A stretch of DNA of 64,000 nt from Streptococcus ovuberis (GCF_012396585.1 NZ_JAAXPR010000007.1:22060-86059), one strand, 5' to 3'; positions 25,825-36,012 are shown, numbered from the stretch's first letter. The notes: generated from the sequence alone by a model not told the origin. Made by a program: numbers and translations.

Positions 25825-25908
25825 TTGTCGGAGAGTTGAATAAATAATTTTGACTTTTGAGACCGTTAGTTCCTCTGAAGGTGTAGCATCATTAAAAGCG
25901 AACAAAAA

Positions 25909-25950
25909 GGGACTCTGAGTAACAGAAAATGAACTGTGTCCGTTTTTTTT
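25909..25950 (+). terminator. Probable terminator between the bacteriocin operon and truB
   Basis: An interrupted stem (ggac...acag with ctgt-gtcc) is followed by eight T. It separates the accessory island from truB. Confidence 0.5.
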
Positions 25951-26032
25951 AGATTCGAGTTTAGACGTTTGCCATAAAATTAGAGGACTACTTTTCTTTT
26001 TGACCAATCCCCTAGTTTTTCCTTGTGGTTTA

Positions 26033-26041
26033 TGGTAAAAT
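26033..26041 (+). promoter_or_regulatory. Extended -10 of truB, predicted leaderless
   Basis: TGGTAAAAT ends six bases before the truB ATG, so the normal transcription start falls on the A of the start codon. No Shine-Dalgarno is present. Confidence 0.65.
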
Positions 26042-26047
26042 AAACCC

Positions 26048-26932
26048 ATGATTTCAGGAATTATTAATGTCAAAAAAGAGGCTGGGATGACCAGTCATGA
26101 TGTGGTCTTTCGCTTGCGGAAAATCCTGCATGAAAAGAAGATTGGGCATGGTGGTACGCTGGATCCCGATGTGACAGGGGTGCTTCCTATTGCAGTTGGA
26201 AAAGCTACTCGGCTCATCGAATACATGCAAGAAGAAGGAAAAATCTATGAAGGAGAGATAACTCTTGGTTTTTCCACCACAACGGAAGACGCCAGTGGGG
26301 AAGTGGTCGAGACGACCCCTATTGAAGAGGATTTAAGCGAGGAACAAGTGGATAGAGTCATGGCGGCCTTTGTCGGTCAGATTACTCAAGTTCCCCCCAT
26401 GTATTCTGCGGTCAAGGTCAATGGGCGTAAGCTCTACGAGTATGCCCGTGCCGGTGAAGAAGTCGAGCGTCCCGAGCGTCAGGTGGTCATTTACTCTTTT
26501 GAACGGACCAGTCCTTTGCAGTTTGAAGATGGTCTTGTTCGGTTTGGTTTTCAGGTTAAGTGCAGTAAGGGGACCTATGTGCGGACCTTGGCAGTTGATT
26601 TAGGGAAGAAGCTAGGCTATGCTAGCCACATGTCCAAGTTGGTCCGAACGTCAGCATCTGGTCTAGAGATTCAGGATGCCGTGACTTTATCAGAAATTGC
26701 TCAGAAAGTGGAGGAGGGAAATTGGGAGTTTCTATTGCCGATCGAATTTGGTTTGGGGACGTTACCAAGGGTTCTCTTGAATGAGGAACAGGGGCAAGAT
26801 ATTCTCTACGGGAGATTTATTGCCTTGCCTGACGTGGCAGATGACTGGGTTGCAGCTTTTCGAGCGGATCAATTGATTGCGATCTTAGAGAAGCGAGAAG
26901 AGCTCTACAAGCCTAGAAAAGTCTTTCTCTAA
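26048..26932 (+). CDS. truB: tRNA pseudouridine(55) synthase
   Basis: The 294-residue enzyme makes pseudouridine 55 in the T-loop of tRNAs. The catalytic Asp39 lies in [15 protein letters not shown], the KxxGxTS-type start [12 protein letters not shown] is present, and Tyr-containing [19 protein letters not shown] and [12 protein letters not shown] follow. There is no ribosome site before the ATG; a -10 box lies just upstream, which suggests a leaderless message. ribF follows with its own similar promoter. Confidence 0.95.
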   Translation: MISGIINVKKEAGMTSHDVVFRLRKILHEKKIGHGGTLDPDVTGVLPIAVGKATRLIEYMQEEGKIYEGEITLGFSTTTEDASGEVVETTPIEEDLSEEQVDRVMAAFVGQITQVPPMYSAVKVNGRKLYEYARAGEEVERPERQVVIYSFERTSPLQFEDGLVRFGFQVKCSKGTYVRTLAVDLGKKLGYASHMSKLVRTSASGLEIQDAVTLSEIAQKVEEGNWEFLLPIEFGLGTLPRVLLNEEQGQDILYGRFIALPDVADDWVAAFRADQLIAILEKREELYKPRKVFL

Positions 26933-26939
26933 CGAAATG

Positions 26940-26948
26940 TGGTAAAAT
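26940..26948 (+). promoter_or_regulatory. Extended -10 of ribF, predicted leaderless
   Basis: TGGTAAAAT ends seven bases before the ribF ATG. The arrangement is the same as for truB. No Shine-Dalgarno is seen, and no FMN riboswitch could fit. Confidence 0.65.
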
Positions 26949-26955
26949 AAAAAAC

Positions 26956-27873
26956 ATGAAAGTTTACAAAATCACTGACTATCGAGACATTGTACAGGAA
27001 GAGGACACTGTTCTGGTTCTAGGTTACTTTGACGGCTTGCACCTAGGCCATCAAAGCTTATTTCAAGAAGCTCAAAAACTAGCAAAGCATTTGGGGTTGA
27101 AGGTTGCTGTATTGACTTTTCCAGAGTCTCCCAAATTAGCATTTAGCCGGTTTGAGCCAGAGCTATTGCTTCACCTTAATAGTCCAGAGGATCGGTTGGC
27201 GAAATTTGCAGAAGCAGGGGTTGATTTCCTTTATTGGATTGATTTTACAGGGGAGTTTGCCCAGAATTCATCGAGTGAGTTTATACAAAATTATGTCAAA
27301 ACGTTACGTGCACAAGCGCTTGTAGCTGGTTTTGACTACCGTTTTGGAAGTGATCAAAAAGATGCGCATTACTTGAAAGAAGTTTTGGATTGCCCGGTTC
27401 ATATTGTGGCTGAGCAACAATGGCAAGGCCAAAAGATTTCTTCAACACAGATCCGTCAGGCTATTTTAGCAGGCAATGTGACTCAAGCGCGTGAACTGTT
27501 AGGTTATACTTATAACACGCGTGGCCTTGTGGTTCACGGTGATGCTAGGGGACGAACGATTGGTTATCCGACAGCTAATTTAGCGCCTTTGGATAGAGTT
27601 TTTCTACCAGGGGACGGTGTTTATGTGGCAGATGTTGAAATCAAAGGAAAGTTATATCGGTCAATGGCCAGTGTTGGCAAAAATGTGACCTTTGATGGGC
27701 AAGAATTACGCATAGAAGCTCATATTCTTGATTTTGAAGGGGATTTGTATGGGCAGACCATTCAGATTCATTGGTTAGATAAATTGCGCGAAATGGTAAA
27801 ATTTGATGGCATTGACAGTTTGACCCGACAATTGGCAGATGATGAAGAAAAAGTCCGAGTCTGGAAGGCATAA
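26956..27873 (+). CDS. ribF: Bifunctional riboflavin kinase / FAD synthetase
   Basis: The 305-residue enzyme turns riboflavin into FMN and then FAD. The N-terminal adenylyltransferase has GYFDGLHLGH (residues 23-32) and KISSTQIRQAI; the C-terminal kinase has GYPTANL and DGVYVADVEI. The length is normal for the family. It follows truB by 23 bases, the common truB-ribF pair, but has its own -10 immediately upstream. Confidence 0.95.
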   Translation: MKVYKITDYRDIVQEEDTVLVLGYFDGLHLGHQSLFQEAQKLAKHLGLKVAVLTFPESPKLAFSRFEPELLLHLNSPEDRLAKFAEAGVDFLYWIDFTGEFAQNSSSEFIQNYVKTLRAQALVAGFDYRFGSDQKDAHYLKEVLDCPVHIVAEQQWQGQKISSTQIRQAILAGNVTQARELLGYTYNTRGLVVHGDARGRTIGYPTANLAPLDRVFLPGDGVYVADVEIKGKLYRSMASVGKNVTFDGQELRIEAHILDFEGDLYGQTIQIHWLDKLREMVKFDGIDSLTRQLADDEEKVRVWKA

Positions 27874-27911
27874 AAACACGAAAAAGTCTAGCAAAATGAT
27901 TTCAAATATTG

Positions 27912-27917
27912 TATAAT
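27912..27917 (+). promoter_or_regulatory. -10 box of spx
   Basis: TATAAT, 29 bases before the spx ATG. No clear -35. The ribosome site is gaggacg. Confidence 0.5.
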
Positions 27918-27946
27918 ATTAGAGACTGAATGACGAGGACGATTGT

Positions 27947-28348
27947 ATGATTACCTTATTTTTATCTCCAAGTTGTACATCTTGCCGCAAGGCAAGGGCT
28001 TGGCTAACCAAGCATAATGTACCCTTTAAAGAACACAATATTATGACAAGTCCCTTATCAGCAGATGAGTTAAAGCACATCTTGTCTCTGACAGAAAATG
28101 GTACGGATGACTTGATATCGACACGATCAAAAATTTTTCAGAAGTTGAACATTGATGTGGATGATTTGTCCATTTCGGAGTTGATTAAGCTGATTGAAGA
28201 TTATCCTAGCCTGTTAAGACGGCCGATTTTGTTGGATAGCAAGCGCATGCAAATTGGTTTTAATGAGGATGAGATTCGTGCCTTTTTATCACGGGATTAT
28301 CGCAAGCAAGAATTAAAAAATGCCACTTTGAAAGCGGAGATTGGTTAG
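27947..28348 (+). CDS. spx: Spx-family transcriptional regulator (SpxA)
   Basis: The 133-residue protein is an ArsC-fold regulator that binds the RNA polymerase alpha C-terminal domain and responds to oxidative stress. The redox CxxC is Cys10-Thr-Ser-Cys13 in [10 protein letters not shown], and the conserved [20 protein letters not shown] and [11 protein letters not shown] segments are present. Streptococci have two, SpxA1 and SpxA2; the close match of the C-terminus suggests SpxA1, but this needs alignment. It heads a run of five closely spaced genes up to rsmF. Confidence 0.92.
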   Translation: MITLFLSPSCTSCRKARAWLTKHNVPFKEHNIMTSPLSADELKHILSLTENGTDDLISTRSKIFQKLNIDVDDLSISELIKLIEDYPSLLRRPILLDSKRMQIGFNEDEIRAFLSRDYRKQELKNATLKAEIG

Positions 28349-28350
28349 TT

Positions 28351-28629
28351 ATGGATAAGCAGTATTCCTATCCTTTAAATTTGTTGTGGAGCACTGATGA
28401 GATGACCTCAGTGCTTTCTTTTTTAAACCAGGTTGAAGCCGCCTATGAAGGTGGGGTAGAAGCTACAAAGCTCCTAGAAGCCTATCGTCTCTTTAAAACC
28501 GTTGTTCCAAGCAAGGGAGAAGAACGTCAGATTGACCGTGACTTTGAAGCTGTGAGTGGCTATTCGACCTACCGGGTGGTGCAACTAGCGAGAGAACAGG
28601 GAAGGGGGAAAATCCGCCTTGGAAACTAA
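28351..28629 (+). CDS. UPF0223 family protein
   Basis: A 92-residue protein with the UPF0223 pattern [20 protein letters not shown], ending in the conserved [20 protein letters not shown]. It has no membrane segment or catalytic motif. The function is unknown. It starts two bases after spx and overlaps the next gene by 11 bases, so the three are translated together. Confidence 0.85.
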   Translation: MDKQYSYPLNLLWSTDEMTSVLSFLNQVEAAYEGGVEATKLLEAYRLFKTVVPSKGEERQIDRDFEAVSGYSTYRVVQLAREQGRGKIRLGN

Positions 28630-29383
28630 ATTTGATTTTGCCAAGTCCCTAGTCTGGTCAGCGGGAGAATTTTTGAAGGCTGGCATGGACCAGCCCTTAG
28701 AAATCACAGAAAAAACGGATTTCACAGATTTGGTTACGGATATGGACAGAAAAGTCCAAGATTTTCTGATATCGGAGATTTTAAGCCAGTATCCGGCGGA
28801 TCATTTTTTGGCAGAGGAAGAGGATTACAAGCAACCCATTGATAAAGGATCGGTTTGGGTGATTGATCCCATCGATGGTACTAATAACTTTGTGGCTCAA
28901 AAGTGTGATTTTGCTATTTCACTGGCTTATTTTGAAGATGGTGTGGGGCAATTTGGCTTGATATACGATGTCATGGCAGGGGAGTTATTTTACGGTGGTG
29001 GACAGTTTGATGTTTTTTGCAATGACCACCGCTTAGCTGCCTATCAGAAGAAACCGTTAAACCAATCCCTTTTGGCAATCAACCCAGGCATGTATCGCCA
29101 TAACATTCAGGGCTTAGCTGGTCTAGTTGATCAGGTTTTGGGGATTCGGACCTATGGTTCAGCAACGATCAGTATGGCCAAGGTCTTATCGGGTCAGCTC
29201 TTAGGCTATATTTCCCATATTAGTCCTTGGGATTATGCTGCTGCAAAAATCATGGGAGAACGCCTAGGTTATGTGACGATCGGGCTTGTAGAAGAACTTA
29301 ATTTTAGTGACCGCCAGTATGTGATGATGGTTCCTGCCAGCCAATGTGATAGGATAATAGAAATTTTGGAGAATTCAAGGTGA
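28619..29383 (+). CDS. Inositol monophosphatase family protein
   Basis: The 254-residue protein has the Mg-dependent phosphatase motifs: EEEDY at 66-70 (metal-binding Glu), DPIDGTNNF at 83-91 (Asp83, Asp86) and a late [12 protein letters not shown]. It starts with TTG at 28619, inside the end of UPF0223, with gggggaaa upstream. Physiological substrates in firmicutes may include inositol phosphates, NADP or PAP; this cannot be decided here. Its stop overlaps the next start by four bases. Confidence 0.88.
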   Translation: METKFDFAKSLVWSAGEFLKAGMDQPLEITEKTDFTDLVTDMDRKVQDFLISEILSQYPADHFLAEEEDYKQPIDKGSVWVIDPIDGTNNFVAQKCDFAISLAYFEDGVGQFGLIYDVMAGELFYGGGQFDVFCNDHRLAAYQKKPLNQSLLAINPGMYRHNIQGLAGLVDQVLGIRTYGSATISMAKVLSGQLLGYISHISPWDYAAAKIMGERLGYVTIGLVEELNFSDRQYVMMVPASQCDRIIEILENSR

Positions 29384-30690
29384 CGTTACCGCAATCCTTT
29401 ATTGATAAATACACACAATTGCTTGGAGATGAGGCCCAAGCTTTTTTGGAGAGTTTTGACAAACCTCCTGTTTCAGGCTTTCGAATCAATCCTTTGAAGG
29501 CTAAGAAGAAAGAGTTTGCCGAGAAAATCGATCAGATGCCTTGGTCATATTACGGTAAGGTATTAGGGAAATCCATTGAGCATGTAACAGGTCTTGTTTA
29601 CTCTCAGGAGCCTGCGGCACAAGTTGTTGGGCAAATTGCTGCGCCCCAAAAAGGAATGAAGGTCTTGGATTTAGCAGCAGCACCAGGTGGAAAGTCAACG
29701 CACTTGCTCAGCTATTTGGACAATACAGGTGTCTTAGTCTCAAACGAAATCAGCAAGAAGCGGAGTAAGATTTTGGTGGAGAACATTGAGCGCTTTGGGG
29801 CGCGTAATGTTGTGGTGACCAATGAATCTCCGGAACGCTTGGCCAAGGTTTTCCCAGCTTATTTTGATTTGATCGTCCTAGATGCGCCTTGCTCGGGAGA
29901 AGGGATGTTTCGAAAGGATCCAGAAGCTGTCCAGTATTGGTCAGAGGCTTATCCTGCCCAGTGTGCTAGTCTGCAAAGAGAGATTTTGAGTTCTGCCTTG
30001 ACCATGTTAGCGCCAGGAGGAAGTCTTGTCTACTCCACCTGTACCTGGTCACCTGAAGAGAATGAAGAAGTAGTGGAATGGCTATTAAGCCAAACGGACT
30101 ACCTTGACTTGGTTCCAATTCAACACCTAAATGGCATGACGACAGGGATCCATCAGCCCCAAACGGCTCGGATGTATCCCCATCGGTTTAAGGGAGAGGG
30201 GCAGTTTGTTGCTAAGTTCCGAGACCAAAGACCCGTTCAGGAGCCTACCGAGCTAAGGTCGGGCAAATCCAACCTTACTAGAGAACAGCTTGCTTACTGG
30301 CAAGCCTTTGCCAAAGAGCACCTGAACGTGTCAATCACGGGATTGCTACAGGTGTTTGGGGAGGAACTTTACCTTTTGCCCGAAGGGTTGCCTGATTTGT
30401 CTAAGCTGAAGATTGCGCGTAATGGTCTGCATTTGGGAACCTTTAAAACCAAGCGTTTTGAGCCGAGCTTTGCATTAGGACTGGCGTTGAGACCTGATGA
30501 GGTATCAAAAACCATTGAACTATCCTCTGATGATTTTACCCGCTACATCTCGGGAGAGGCCCTTTCTCTAGCTCTAGACCTTCCTAATGGCTGGTATCAA
30601 GTAGTTGTGGAAGGGAATGGGCTAGGCTTTGCTAAGTGGGTCAGCGGGATACTCAAAAACTACTTTCCAAAAGGCCTCAGGATGAAATAA
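29380..30690 (+). CDS. rsmF: RsmF/YebU-like rRNA cytosine-C5 methyltransferase
   Basis: The 436-residue enzyme methylates a cytosine in 16S rRNA (C1407-type site) using SAM. It has FRINPLK at the start, SAM motif I LDLAAAPGGKSTH (about 95-107), motif IV DAPCSGEGMFRK with its Cys, and motif VI STCTW with the catalytic Cys. A C-terminal RNA-binding (PUA-like) region follows. Translation starts at GTG within the GTGA overlap with the previous stop, so it depends on coupling. The exact rRNA target is inferred from family. Confidence 0.88.
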   Translation: MTLPQSFIDKYTQLLGDEAQAFLESFDKPPVSGFRINPLKAKKKEFAEKIDQMPWSYYGKVLGKSIEHVTGLVYSQEPAAQVVGQIAAPQKGMKVLDLAAAPGGKSTHLLSYLDNTGVLVSNEISKKRSKILVENIERFGARNVVVTNESPERLAKVFPAYFDLIVLDAPCSGEGMFRKDPEAVQYWSEAYPAQCASLQREILSSALTMLAPGGSLVYSTCTWSPEENEEVVEWLLSQTDYLDLVPIQHLNGMTTGIHQPQTARMYPHRFKGEGQFVAKFRDQRPVQEPTELRSGKSNLTREQLAYWQAFAKEHLNVSITGLLQVFGEELYLLPEGLPDLSKLKIARNGLHLGTFKTKRFEPSFALGLALRPDEVSKTIELSSDDFTRYISGEALSLALDLPNGWYQVVVEGNGLGFAKWVSGILKNYFPKGLRMK

Positions 30691-30715
30691 ACTACTTTCA
30701 AAATGGGGTTATCTA

Positions 30716-30724
30716 TGTTATAGT
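30716..30724 (+). promoter_or_regulatory. Extended -10 promoter of the pst operon
   Basis: TGTTATAGT lies 116 bases before pstS, giving a leader of about 110 bases. No PhoB/PhoP box was recognised with confidence. Confidence 0.5.
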
Positions 30725-30840
30725 GGAAAGAGAGAATTTGGTTGAAAGCCCCTAATTCGATTTAATCTGAAAAAGGATAACGGTTAAAGTGATTTAGGAA
30801 GACAAATAGCCATAAAAGTTACTCTAAAAAGGAGAAAAAA

Positions 30841-31707
30841 GTGAAAAAACGACTTCAATTCGGACGACTGGTCGTATTGGGATTGGCTAGCTTCAGCATG
30901 ACAGCTTGTGCTAGCTGGATTGACCGTGGTGAATCCATTACTGCTGTAGGGTCGACAGCCCTTCAACCTTTGGTTGAAGCAGCGGCCTATGAATTTGGTC
31001 AGGACAATATTGGTAAAACCATTAACGTTCAAGGGGGTGGTTCCGGAACGGGTTTATCCCAGGTTCAGTCTGGTGCTGTTCAGATTGGAAACAGTGACCT
31101 TTTTGCCGAGGAAAAGGAAGGGATTGATGCGTCTGCCCTTGTAGATCATCAAGTTGCTGTGGCAGGAATGGCTGTTATCGTTAATAGTAAAGTGACAGTT
31201 GACGATTTGACAACAGAAGAGTTAAAAAAGATTTTCACAGGTGAGATTACTAACTGGAAAGAACTAGGTGGAGAAGACCTTGAGATTTCCATTATTAACC
31301 GTGCCACGAGTTCAGGGTCTCGTGAAACCTTTGATTCGGTTATTATGGGTGGTATGGCCGCTAAGCAGAGCCAGGAGCAAGACTCAAACGGGATGGTTAA
31401 GTCCATCGTTGCGCAAACGCCAGGAGCGATTTCTTATTTGGCTTTTGCCTATGTAGACGATTCGGTTAAAAGCTTGAAGTTGAACGGCTTTGAAGCGACT
31501 GCTGAGAATGTCACGACTAACAATTGGCCACTGTGGTCTTATGAGCATATGTATACGCAAAAAGAAATCGATAGTTTAACTCAAGAATTCATGGAATACA
31601 TACTGAGCGAAGACGTTCAAAAAGGAATCGTGCCAACTATGGGCTATATTTCGATCGATGACATGAAGGTCGAAAAGACAGCTGATGGTCAGGTAACACC
31701 AAAGTAA
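30841..31707 (+). CDS. pstS: Phosphate ABC transporter, substrate-binding lipoprotein
   Basis: The 288-residue lipoprotein starts with GTG after an AAAAGGAG site. Its signal peptide ends in the lipobox SMTAC, with Cys23 to be lipidated. The phosphate-binding loops [23 protein letters not shown] and [11 protein letters not shown] are present. It captures phosphate outside the membrane for PstC/PstA. It is the first gene of pstS-C-A-B2-B1-phoU. Confidence 0.95.
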   Translation: MKKRLQFGRLVVLGLASFSMTACASWIDRGESITAVGSTALQPLVEAAAYEFGQDNIGKTINVQGGGSGTGLSQVQSGAVQIGNSDLFAEEKEGIDASALVDHQVAVAGMAVIVNSKVTVDDLTTEELKKIFTGEITNWKELGGEDLEISIINRATSSGSRETFDSVIMGGMAAKQSQEQDSNGMVKSIVAQTPGAISYLAFAYVDDSVKSLKLNGFEATAENVTTNNWPLWSYEHMYTQKEIDSLTQEFMEYILSEDVQKGIVPTMGYISIDDMKVEKTADGQVTPK

Positions 31708-31716
31708 GGAGTAGAG

Positions 31717-32652
31717 ATGAAAAATCAAGAATTAGCCAAACAGTTGACCACTCCATCTAAAAATTCCCGTCTGGAGAAGTTTGGAAAAAGCATTACGTTC
31801 TTCTGTTTAACATTGATTGTTTTTATAGTAGCCATGATTTTGATTTTTGTGGCTCAAAAAGGACTATCTACTTTCTTTGTTAATAAGGTGAACCCTTTTG
31901 ATTTCCTGTTTGGTAGTCAATGGCAACCAGGCGTAAAGGATGCGAATGGTCAACCTTATCTTGGAGCGCTTCCGATGATCATGGGATCTTTTATTGTGAC
32001 GATTTTATCGGCCATTGTTGCTACTCCCTTTGCGATTGGGGCGGCCGTCTTTATGACAGAAGTTTCACCTAAATACGGTGCCAAAATCCTACAACCGGTG
32101 ATTGAGCTTTTGGTCGGAATTCCGTCGGTCGTCTATGGCTTTATTGGTTTGCAGGTAGTTGTCCCTTTTGTTCGTTCTATCTTTGGAGGCACAGGATTCG
32201 GCATCTTGTCAGGGGTCTTTGTGCTCTTTGTCATGATTTTGCCAACAGTGACCTTCATGACAGTTGATAGTCTGCGAGCTGTGCCACGCCATTATAAAGA
32301 AGCGAGCCTAGCTATGGGGGCGACCCGTTGGCAGACGATTTGGCGTGTCATCTTAAACGCGGCGCGCCCAGGCATTTTTACGGCAGTTATTTTTGGGATG
32401 GCTCGTGCTTTCGGAGAAGCCTTGGCCATCCAGATGGTAGTCGGTAACTCGGCGGTCATTCCGACTTCGTTGACGACACCAGCAGCAACTCTGACCTCTG
32501 TTTTGACTATGGGGATTGGTAATACGGTTATGGGAACCGTCCAAAACAATGTGCTTTGGTCATTGGCTTTAGTCTTGCTCTTTATGAGTTTGGCGTTTAA
32601 TATGGTGATGAAATTGATTACGAGAGAGGGTAAGAAAAATTATGCACGCTAA
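31717..32652 (+). CDS. pstC: Phosphate ABC transporter permease PstC
   Basis: The 311-residue inner-membrane permease has six hydrophobic segments and the permease EAA loop EASLAMGATRWQTIWRVILNAARPGIF, which docks the ATPase. It starts nine bases after pstS with aaggag upstream and overlaps pstA by 11 bases. It forms the channel with PstA. Confidence 0.94.
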   Translation: MKNQELAKQLTTPSKNSRLEKFGKSITFFCLTLIVFIVAMILIFVAQKGLSTFFVNKVNPFDFLFGSQWQPGVKDANGQPYLGALPMIMGSFIVTILSAIVATPFAIGAAVFMTEVSPKYGAKILQPVIELLVGIPSVVYGFIGLQVVVPFVRSIFGGTGFGILSGVFVLFVMILPTVTFMTVDSLRAVPRHYKEASLAMGATRWQTIWRVILNAARPGIFTAVIFGMARAFGEALAIQMVVGNSAVIPTSLTTPAATLTSVLTMGIGNTVMGTVQNNVLWSLALVLLFMSLAFNMVMKLITREGKKNYAR

Positions 32653-33529
32653 AAAAATAGATAAATTAGCAACATGGGTACTCTACAGTATTGCGACCAT
32701 CATTGTTACTATTCTTACCTCTTTGATTCTCTTTATTTTGGCAAGAGGGATTCCGCACATCAGTTGGTCCTTCTTGACGAGTCCTTCCTCTTCTTATCAG
32801 GCAGGCGGTGGAATTGGGATTCAACTGTACAATTCGTTCTTTCTGCTAGTTGTGACCCTGATTATTTCTATTCCTATTTCAATGGGAGCAGGAATCTATC
32901 TGTCTGAATATGCCAAAAAAGGGCCTTTGACAAACTTTATCAGAACTTGTATTGAAATCTTGTCCTCTTTGCCATCAGTGGTAGTGGGTCTCTTTGGCTA
33001 TCTAATCTTCGTTGTCCAGTTTCAATATGGCTTTTCCATTATTTCAGGTGCCCTAGCACTGACCGTTTTCAACCTTCCTCAGATGACGCGTACGGTGGAA
33101 GATAGCTTGCGCAACGTCCATCATACCCAACGGGAAGCAGGGCTAGCTTTGGGGCTGTCGCGTTGGGAGACCGTCTTGCATGTGGTTATTCCAGAAGCTC
33201 TACCAGGGATTGTCACAGGGATCGTTCTAGCTTCAGGGCGTATCTTTGGCGAAGCAGCGGCTTTGATCTATACCGCTGGTCAATCTGCGCCAGCACTCGA
33301 TTGGTCTAACTGGAATATCCTCAGTGTCACTAGTCCGATTTCTATTTTCCGTCAGGCTGAAACCTTAGCGGTCCATATCTGGAAAGTTAATAGTGAAGGA
33401 ACGATCCCAGATGCTGTTCAGGTTTCTGCAGGAAGTGCAGCCGTCCTCTTGATTTTTATCTTGATTTTCAACATTTCTGCACGTTACATCGGTCAGACGT
33501 TGTACAAAAAACTAACCTCAGCTGAATAG
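32642..33529 (+). CDS. pstA: Phosphate ABC transporter permease PstA
   Basis: The 295-residue permease partner of PstC has six membrane segments and the EAA loop REAGLALGLSRWETVLHVVIPEALPGI. Its start lies inside the end of pstC. A 180-base gap follows before the first ATPase gene. That gap holds a TATAAT at 33545-33550 with no good -35 and short complementary segments (cggtc/gaccg), so an internal promoter or processing site is possible. Confidence 0.94.
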   Translation: MHAKKIDKLATWVLYSIATIIVTILTSLILFILARGIPHISWSFLTSPSSSYQAGGGIGIQLYNSFFLLVVTLIISIPISMGAGIYLSEYAKKGPLTNFIRTCIEILSSLPSVVVGLFGYLIFVVQFQYGFSIISGALALTVFNLPQMTRTVEDSLRNVHHTQREAGLALGLSRWETVLHVVIPEALPGIVTGIVLASGRIFGEAAALIYTAGQSAPALDWSNWNILSVTSPISIFRQAETLAVHIWKVNSEGTIPDAVQVSAGSAAVLLIFILIFNISARYIGQTLYKKLTSAE

Positions 33530-33709
33530 CAATTATGGGCTGAGTATAATGCCAATTTTTAGAAGTAGCTAGTAAGAAAATGATAGGAATTGGCCGGTCC
33601 GACTGCTCAATAGAAAAGCAACTGAGACCGAATCAGTAGATAGGGATGGATTGTGGACTAAACCATGTGTAGTCTTCTTTCCCATTCCTCTTCAAAAAAA
33701 GGAGAACTA

Positions 33710-34513
33710 ATGGCGGATTACAATTGGAATGAACGGCATATCATTACTTTCCCAGAGGAGAAGGTAGCTCTTGAAACCAAAGACCTCCATGTCTATTATG
33801 GGCCTAAGGAGGCTATTAAGGGCATTGATATGCAATTTGAAAAAAATAAAATTACGGCTTTAATCGGACCGTCTGGATGTGGTAAATCGACTTACCTCCG
33901 TAGCCTTAACCGGATGAATGACACCATTGACATCGCTAAGGTAACGGGGAATATTCTCTACGAGGGGATTGATGTCAACCGTCCTGATATGAATGTCTAT
34001 GAAGTAAGAAAGCATATCGGCATGGTTTTTCAGAGACCAAATCCATTTGCTAAGTCCATTTACAAAAATATCACCTTTGCTTATGAGCGGTCGGGTGTGA
34101 AGGATAAGCAATTCTTAGATGAAATCGTGGAAACATCTCTTAAACAAGCGGCCCTTTGGGATCAGGTGAAGGATGATCTTCACAAATCTGCCTTCACGCT
34201 CTCGGGTGGCCAGCAACAGCGGCTTTGTATTGCGCGCGCTATTGCCGTTAAGCCGGATATTTTATTGATGGATGAGCCAGCTTCAGCGTTGGATCCTATT
34301 TCAACAATGCAGCTGGAAGAGACGATGTTAGACTTAAAGAAGAATTACACCATCATCATCGTGACCCACAACATGCAACAAGCGGCACGGGCTAGCGACT
34401 ACACGGCTTTTTTCTACTTGGGAGATTTAATCGAATACGACAAGACCATCAATGTCTTCCAAAATGCTAAACTTCAGTCTACTACTGACTATGTCACAGG
34501 CCGTTTCGGATAG
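33710..34513 (+). CDS. pstB2: Phosphate ABC transporter ATPase PstB (first copy)
   Basis: The 267-residue ATPase has Walker [10 protein letters not shown], signature [14 protein letters not shown], Walker [13 protein letters not shown] and a normal H-loop His in [14 protein letters not shown] start at ATG 33710 (MADYNW), eight bases after aaaaggag; the frame extends 45 bases upstream without a ribosome site. It lies just before a second PstB gene, an arrangement typical of streptococci. It is the catalytically complete partner of the pair. The number in the symbol follows streptococcal usage and is tentative. Confidence 0.93.
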   Translation: MADYNWNERHIITFPEEKVALETKDLHVYYGPKEAIKGIDMQFEKNKITALIGPSGCGKSTYLRSLNRMNDTIDIAKVTGNILYEGIDVNRPDMNVYEVRKHIGMVFQRPNPFAKSIYKNITFAYERSGVKDKQFLDEIVETSLKQAALWDQVKDDLHKSAFTLSGGQQQRLCIARAIAVKPDILLMDEPASALDPISTMQLEETMLDLKKNYTIIIVTHNMQQAARASDYTAFFYLGDLIEYDKTINVFQNAKLQSTTDYVTGRFG

Positions 34514-34521
34514 GAGGAATC

Positions 34522-35280
34522 ATGTCAGAATCTATTTTAAGTGTGAGAGACCTCTCGGTTTATTACCGAAAGAAAAAGGCCCTGGACAATGTCTCAATGG
34601 ACTTTCAAGCCAATGAAATTACAGCCCTTATTGGCCCATCTGGATCAGGAAAGTCAACACTCCTGCGTTCAATCAACCGGATGAATGATCTCAATCCAGA
34701 AGCGACAGTGACAGGTTCTGTGACCTACAATGGCCACAATGTTTACAGTCCTCGAACTGATACAGTGGAACTCCGCAAGGAAATTGGGATGGTTTTTCAA
34801 CAGCCGAATCCCTTCCCGATGACCATTTATGAAAATGTGGTCTATGGGTTGCGTTTAAAGGGCATCAAGGATAAAAACGTCTTAGATGAAGTGGTGGAAC
34901 GCTCTCTCAAAGGGGCTTCCATTTGGGAAGAAGTGAAGGACCGTCTCAATGATTCAGCTGTCGGATTATCTGGCGGTCAGCAACAACGGATTTGTGTGGC
35001 ACGCGTTTTGGCAACCAGTCCGACGCTCATTCTCTTAGATGAACCGACTTCTGCCCTTGACCCTATTTCGGCAGGTAAAATTGAGGAAACACTTTATGAA
35101 TTGAAGAAGGACTACACCCTTCTTTTGGTGACGCGTTCTATGCAACAAGCATCACGGATTTCAGACCGTACCGGCTTCTTTCTGGATGGAAAATTGGTTG
35201 AATACGGTGAGACGCGTAAAATGTTCCTTAACCCACAAAACAAGGAAACAGAAGACTATATTACTGGTAAATTTGGTTAA
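34522..35280 (+). CDS. pstB1: Phosphate ABC transporter ATPase PstB (second copy), altered H-loop
   Basis: The 252-residue ATPase has Walker [10 protein letters not shown], signature [14 protein letters not shown] and Walker [13 protein letters not shown]. The H-loop reads [16 protein letters not shown]: Arg replaces the His that activates ATP hydrolysis in nearly all ABC ATPases. The other copy keeps His. If the two form a heterodimer, one ATP site is degenerate, as in asymmetric transporters. I recall the same Arg in other streptococcal second copies, so it is probably real. It begins eight bases after the first copy. Confidence 0.92.
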   Translation: MSESILSVRDLSVYYRKKKALDNVSMDFQANEITALIGPSGSGKSTLLRSINRMNDLNPEATVTGSVTYNGHNVYSPRTDTVELRKEIGMVFQQPNPFPMTIYENVVYGLRLKGIKDKNVLDEVVERSLKGASIWEEVKDRLNDSAVGLSGGQQQRICVARVLATSPTLILLDEPTSALDPISAGKIEETLYELKKDYTLLLVTRSMQQASRISDRTGFFLDGKLVEYGETRKMFLNPQNKETEDYITGKFG

Positions 35281-35292
35281 AAGGAGACTGCT

Positions 35293-35946
35293 ATGTTGAG
35301 AACACAATTTGAAGAAGAACTAGATAAGCTGCACAATCAGTTTTATGCCATGGGGACAGAGGTCCTTGCCCAAATCAATCGTACGGTTCGTGCTTTTGTC
35401 AGTCATGACCGTGAATTGGCTCAGGAAATCATCGAAAAAGATGAAATTGTCAATAACTATGAATTAAAGCTTGAAAAGAAATCTCTGGAAATCATTGCTC
35501 TTCAACAGCCTGTAGCCCATGACCTTCGGACGGTTATCACCGTTTTGAAGGCCTCAAGTGATGTGGAGCGAATGGGGGACCATGCTTTGTCTATTGCTCA
35601 GGCAACTATCCGAATGAAGGGTGAAGTTCGCTTGAAGGATGTGGAAGAAGAAATCAGCAAAATGGGTCGCGCCGTTAAGCTTATGGTTGAAGAAACCATG
35701 CATGCTTATATTAAAGGTGACGATGAAAAGGCTCGGGAAATTGCGGCTTCAGATAAGGACATTGACGAACATTACAATAGAATTCAAGCCTTAGCGATTG
35801 AGCAAATTAAGGAAAATCCAGAAGCTATCATTGCAGGAAAGGATTATTTCCAAGTCTTGACCTATCTTGAACGGATCGGGGATTATGCCACTAACATTTG
35901 TGAGTGGGTGGTTTACTTGAAGACTGGTAAGATCATCGAGCTATAA
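35293..35946 (+). CDS. phoU: Phosphate signalling/transport regulator PhoU
   Basis: The 217-residue all-helical protein has two PhoU repeats, each with a metal-binding ExxxD-type helix (DVERMGDHALSIA and LERIGDYATNICEWV). It controls Pst transport and signals phosphate status. aaggag precedes the start, twelve bases after the ATPase gene. It ends the operon before a strong terminator. Confidence 0.94.
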   Translation: MLRTQFEEELDKLHNQFYAMGTEVLAQINRTVRAFVSHDRELAQEIIEKDEIVNNYELKLEKKSLEIIALQQPVAHDLRTVITVLKASSDVERMGDHALSIAQATIRMKGEVRLKDVEEEISKMGRAVKLMVEETMHAYIKGDDEKAREIAASDKDIDEHYNRIQALAIEQIKENPEAIIAGKDYFQVLTYLERIGDYATNICEWVVYLKTGKIIEL

Positions 35947-36012
35947 AGCCGTTTCCTAAGAAGACTAGACGAGTAACAGAGGATCTGTGATTTTAGAAAA
36001 CTAACGAAAAAT

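Noticed and set aside
26890..26956. FMN riboswitch before ribF
   Set aside because: The -10 box lies directly before the ATG; there is no room for an aptamer.
33665..33709. Upstream start for the first PstB
   Set aside because: The 15 extra residues have no ribosome site, while ATG 33710 has aaaaggag at good spacing.
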